Of a stretch of 64,000 bases of DNA, positions 60,855-64,000 are shown one piece after another. The position numbers were made by a program, and so were the translations under genes. The notes under the pieces are model-generated. The model was given only the letters and a program-made list of their open reading frames with translations, had not been told where the DNA came from and did not search any database. Source of the DNA: Streptomyces sp. NBC_00370 (lineage in GTDB: Bacteria > Actinomycetota > Actinomycetes > Streptomycetales > Streptomycetaceae); assembly GCF_036084755.1 (NCBI RefSeq), contig NZ_CP107968.1, positions 5,480,501 through 5,544,500 on the forward strand, read 5' to 3'. How positions within the stretch are numbered: position 1 is the first letter of the stretch; each line of letters opens with the position of its first letter.

Positions 60855-61218
60855 GCGTGGGATTCCGTCCGTCCGGGCCGGTGATGCGCTGCGATCGTCG
60901 CTTCGGCTGGGGCAGGGTGGCGGCCTTCGCGCACGGCTCCACCTACCCCCTCGTGGTGACTTGCTTACGGTTGACTTTAGGTCAGGTCGTGCGCGGCGCT
61001 CCTCCGTTGGCCAGGTGAGACCCTGCGGAGGACGATCCTACGGTTGGACCCGGTGGGCACAGCAAGGGTCTCACGGCCCCGATCGCTGTGACCCGGTGAT
61101 CCAGAGCCCGGTCCTGAGCCCGTCGCGGAGCCCGTTCCCGGGCCCGCTCTCGGGCCGCGCCTGCCCGCCGCGCCCGGCCGGCCCGCGCGGCGGTGCGCGG
61201 ACCGGCCCGTACGCCCGG
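60855..61218. other. Intergenic region between DUF402 and SpoIIE-type genes
   Basis: 364 bases. Between about 61105 and 61160 it holds degenerate repeats of GAGCCCG/GGGCCCG type. A TTGACT-like hexamer lies at 60970. I see no coding frame with family character. Confidence 0.55.
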
Positions 61219-61890
61219 TCATCCGGCCGCCACCTCGGACCGCGCCGGCATCCGGTCCCAGTCGTCCGGCAGGCCCGGCACCGGCCACCGCGGGTCGGGC
61301 CGCCACTGCTCCCAGCCGTCGGCGAACGGCGCCGACCAGGCCGAGATCGTCTCGATCGCCGCCCGGCCCGCCGCCCTGACCCGGCGCGCCTGCTCCCGGT
61401 CCATCAGCCCGTCCTGCTGCGCCTGCGCGAACTCGTCCTCGTCCCGCCAGCGCCAGCTGCGGTCCTCGTAGACGTCGATGTCGAGGAAGTGGTCCTCCGA
61501 GTCGATACCGCCCGACCAGCGGGTGCGCGGGCTTTCGAGGTTCACGTACCAGCTCTGGAAGCGCCAGCCCGTGCTCCACCACACCCACACCGACCACGGC
61601 TCGCCGGGACGGGCCAGCTTCAGCACCCCCATGCCGTACCACTCGTCGCGCACCACCGTGCGCGGCGCCGTGTAGCGGGTGGCGAGCGGTTCGAGATGGA
61701 CGGGCCTGCCGTCGGCGAGAGCCGGGCGTACGCACTCGGTGCCGGGGGCGAGCCACACGGCGAGCAGGTCGTCCGTGTCCCGGACGACCGTGACGGGACG
61801 GCAGATGTGTATGCGATCGCCACCGTTCTCGCGGTAGCGCCACAGGATCTGCGTGCCGGGCGGCCATTTCCGCCCTTCCGTCTCCGTCAT
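61219..61890 (-). CDS. DUF402 domain protein
   Basis: A 223-residue protein matching DUF402: ILWRYRENGGDRIHICRPVT, WLAPGTECVRP, DEWYGMGVLKLARPGEPWSV and the signature WYVNLESPRTRWSGGIDSED with HFLDIDVYED. Members include nucleoside phosphatases of the FomD-like and YgaC/SA1684 kind, where Asp and Glu in these segments bind metal. The substrate here is not known. It is followed by the intergenic region before the SpoIIE gene and preceded by fumC on the same strand. Confidence 0.87.
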   Translation of the reverse strand: MTETEGRKWPPGTQILWRYRENGGDRIHICRPVTVVRDTDDLLAVWLAPGTECVRPALADGRPVHLEPLATRYTAPRTVVRDEWYGMGVLKLARPGEPWSVWVWWSTGWRFQSWYVNLESPRTRWSGGIDSEDHFLDIDVYEDRSWRWRDEDEFAQAQQDGLMDREQARRVRAAGRAAIETISAWSAPFADGWEQWRPDPRWPVPGLPDDWDRMPARSEVAAG

Positions 61891-61942
61891 GCACAGATCC
61901 TAGAGGTGAGGCTCACTCAGCGCTGCGGTGCGCGTCACCCAT

Positions 61943-63373
61943 TCACGGCCGCGTCATCCTCAGCACGTCCAGCGCCTCGTCCAACTGCTCCAGCGTGAGA
62001 TCGCCGCGCTCGACGTATCCCGAGGCCAGCACCACCTCGCGGATGGTCTTCTCCTCGGCGAGCGACTTCTTGGCGACCTTCGCCGCCTCCTCGTACCCGA
62101 TGTACTTGTTCAGGGGTGTCACGACGGACGGGGACGACTCGGCGTACGCGCGCGCCCGCTCCACGTTCGCGGTGATCCCGTCGACCGTCCGGTCCGCGAG
62201 CAGCCGGCTCACATTGGCCAGCAGCCGCACGGACTCCAGCAGGTTCTTGGCGATCACCGGAAGCATCACGTTCAGCTCGAAGTTCCCCGCCGCGCCCGCG
62301 GCGGCGACCGTCGCGTCGTTCCCCGTGACCTGCGCCGCCACCATCACCACGGCCTCGGGGATCACCGGGTTGACCTTGCCCGGCATGATCGAGGAGCCGG
62401 GCTGGAGGTCGGGGAGCGTGATCTCGGCGAGGCCGGTGCGCGGGCCCGACGCCATCCAGCGCAGATCGTTCGCGATCTTCGTCAGCGAGACACCGAGCGT
62501 GCGGAGCTGGCCCGAGGTCTCCACGAGCCCGTCGCGCGCGCCCTGCGCCTCGAAGTGGTTGCGGGCCTCCGTCAGCGGCAGCCCGGTCGTCCGGGCCACC
62601 TCCTCGATCACGGCCGCCGAGAACCCGGCCGGCGTGTTGATGCCGGTGCCCACCGCCGTGCCGCCCAGCGGCAGCTCCGCGAGGCGCGGCAGCGAGGCGG
62701 TCAGCCGCTCCACCGCGTACCGGATCTGCGCCGCGTAGCCGCCGAACTCCTGGCCGAGTGTGACGGGCGTCGCGTCCATGAGGTGCGTCCGGCCCGACTT
62801 CACGACCTCGGAGAATTCGTCCGCCTTCCGCTCCAGGGACTGCGCCAGATGGTCCAGCGCCGGCATCAGCTCGCCGGTGACGGCCGCCGTCGCCGCGATA
62901 TGGATGCTGGAGGGGAAGACATCGTTGGAGCTCTGCGACGCGTTGACGTGGTCGTTGGGGTGGACGTCCCTGCCGAGCCGTTCGGTGGCCAGCGTGGCCA
63001 GCACCTCGTTGGTGTTCATGTTGGACGACGTGCCCGACCCCGTCTGGAAGACGTCCACGGGGAAGTGCTCGTCCCAGCGGCCCGCCGCGACCTCGGCCGC
63101 CGCTTCCTGGATCGCCCCCGCGATGTCCTTGTCGATCACCCCGAGGTCGGCGTTGACCTTGGCCGCAGCTGCCTTGATCCGCGCCAGGGCCTCGATGTGC
63201 GCCCGTTCCAGGTGCTGGCCCGAGATCGGGAAGTTCTCCACGGCGCGCTGGGTCTGGGCGCGCCATTTGGCCGCCGCCGGCACCCGCACCTCACCCATGG
63301 AGTCGTGCTCGGTCCGGTAACCGCCCTGGGCAGGGTTCGGGCTCCCGCCGCGCGGGCTCTCGTCGTTCGTCAT
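61943..63373 (-). CDS. fumC: Class II fumarate hydratase
   Basis: A 476-residue TCA-cycle enzyme that interconverts fumarate and malate. Signatures are the C1 region QTGSGTSSNMNTNEVLA, SSNDVFPSSIHIA, SGRTHLMDATPVTLGQEFGG with the catalytic His, and the C3 fumarase loop GSSIMPGKVNPVIPE with the catalytic Ser. The full length and all three conserved regions are present. The ATG at 63373 follows an AGGAGG site. It is iron-sulphur independent. Confidence 0.97.
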   Translation of the reverse strand: MTNDESPRGGSPNPAQGGYRTEHDSMGEVRVPAAAKWRAQTQRAVENFPISGQHLERAHIEALARIKAAAAKVNADLGVIDKDIAGAIQEAAAEVAAGRWDEHFPVDVFQTGSGTSSNMNTNEVLATLATERLGRDVHPNDHVNASQSSNDVFPSSIHIAATAAVTGELMPALDHLAQSLERKADEFSEVVKSGRTHLMDATPVTLGQEFGGYAAQIRYAVERLTASLPRLAELPLGGTAVGTGINTPAGFSAAVIEEVARTTGLPLTEARNHFEAQGARDGLVETSGQLRTLGVSLTKIANDLRWMASGPRTGLAEITLPDLQPGSSIMPGKVNPVIPEAVVMVAAQVTGNDATVAAAGAAGNFELNVMLPVIAKNLLESVRLLANVSRLLADRTVDGITANVERARAYAESSPSVVTPLNKYIGYEEAAKVAKKSLAEEKTIREVVLASGYVERGDLTLEQLDEALDVLRMTRP

Positions 63374-63577
63374 CGTCGGTCGTACCTCCTACGGGCAACA
63401 GCATCCTGGTCATGGGATGTGTTCCCCGTGGCGGCCCGGCCACCTCGGAGCGATGGCGCGGTATACCCCCGTGGCACCGCGACACCCTCCGACATTCGCG
63501 ACCGAGCGCCGCCCACTCATCGTGGCTGACCGGCAGCTCTGCGGGACACCGGCACAGGACGTACAAATGTAATCTGC

Positions 63578-64000
63578 ATGATTGTGAAGGACGATCAATC
63601 CACCCCATGGGCATGCGATTGCCGCGAATCGTCCCAGGGCCGGCCGTGCGAAACGGCGCTGGCCGTGTACCGGCACGGCCTGGAGGCGGGGCGCGTCCGG
63701 CGCGACGAGGTGCCGGGCTGTCTGCACGCGCTGGGACTCGTCGTGGACGACGGCGAATCGGCCGAGTTCCTGAGCCTCATCCCGCCCGGGGCCGCCGCGC
63801 TCACCGCGCTCGGCCCGGTCGAGGAGGAGATCGCCGAACGGCACAGCAGACTGCGTTCCCTGCGGTCGGCGCTCGCGGTCTTCGAGGGGCTCTACGACGA
63901 CAAGCACCGGCTGGACCCGCCGGTGCTCACCAGGATCGTCGGTCTCTCCGTCATCAACGCGGCGATCGACACCGCCGTGGCCGACTGCCGGGACGAGATC
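63578..64000 (+). CDS. Putative regulator, partial at right edge
   Basis: An open frame of 141 codons runs off the window from an ATG at 63578. It begins MIVKDDQSTPWACDCRESSQ with three Cys in a short span. It continues as a helical region (ETALAVYRHGLEAGRVRRDE, then VEEEIAERHSRLRSLRSALA) of the kind found N-terminal to LuxR-type helix-turn-helix domains in Streptomyces. The DNA-binding part would lie beyond the edge, so the class is a guess. The start is uncertain, since no clear ribosome site is present. Confidence 0.6.
   Translation, partial: MIVKDDQSTPWACDCRESSQGRPCETALAVYRHGLEAGRVRRDEVPGCLHALGLVVDDGESAEFLSLIPPGAAALTALGPVEEEIAERHSRLRSLRSALAVFEGLYDDKHRLDPPVLTRIVGLSVINAAIDTAVADCRDEI

Noticed and set aside
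61105..61160. GAGCCCG-type repeats as a CRISPR-like array
   Set aside because: The repeats are short, degenerate and lack spacers. They are low-complexity GC sequence.

Overview
The window is about 71-73% GC by eye, with GTG starts, ATGA/GTGA gene overlaps, DasR-type chitinase operators and a bldA-type TTA codon. It is a Streptomyces chromosome segment, probably from the conserved core, because the gene order from pckG to fumC is familiar for the genus. I found no tRNA, rRNA, CRISPR, insertion sequence or phage gene. The left edge cuts a cation exchanger gene and the right edge cuts a putative regulator.

Layout. 1-8.5 kb: CaCA exchanger, a remnant that may be an Uma2 gene, a DUF255 thioredoxin-fold protein, a TetR-controlled DHA2 efflux pump, a hemolysin III family protein and GTP-dependent PEP carboxykinase. 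8.5-13.2 kb: a four-gene operon with TelA, two binding-protein-like exported proteins (one fused to a VWA domain) and a small membrane protein. 13.3-17.6 kb: a hypothetical gene behind a PerR-like box, an AlaA-type aminotransferase, a polysaccharide deacetylase, and a divergent MmyB-type regulator/DoxX pair. 17.6-26.1 kb: two catabolic genes divergent from a sugar kinase-IclR-RidA operon, followed by two tandem GH18 chitinases with dre sites. Read together, these suggest a route from N-acetylglucosaminate (the oxidised chitin end) to KDG phosphate.

26.5-38.5 kb holds a full Tad/Flp pilus locus: zinc-ribbon protein, CpaB, TadZ, two TadE-like pseudopilins, TadA, TadB, TadC, a NarL-type two-component pair, Flp pilin, a TadG-like protein, a lipoprotein and an OmpA-domain protein. 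38.5-40.3 kb is a MarR/epoxide hydrolase insertion. 40.4-45.2 kb appears to belong functionally to the pilus. It encodes a protein whose N terminus is an Flp pilin and whose C terminus is a Hint plus putative toxin module, then a coupled candidate immunity gene, a lipoprotein, a DUF192 protein and the A24 prepilin peptidase. Four promoters here (Flp, pilin-toxin, lipoprotein, peptidase) carry the same 16-bp palindrome, TGGGNCCNNGGNCCCA, 22-23 bp before a TANNNT -10 box. The palindrome is probably the binding site of the local response regulator. This pilin-toxin regulon is the most interesting system in the window.

45.3-64 kb is mostly housekeeping: methyltransferase, 6C-like small RNA, aldo/keto reductase, cis-prenyltransferase, PIN-PhoH protein, SLT-domain secreted protein with a structured leader, AI-2E family permease, SPFH/RHH pair, class A penicillin-binding protein, catalase, SpoIIE-type phosphatase, DUF402 protein, fumarase and the truncated regulator.
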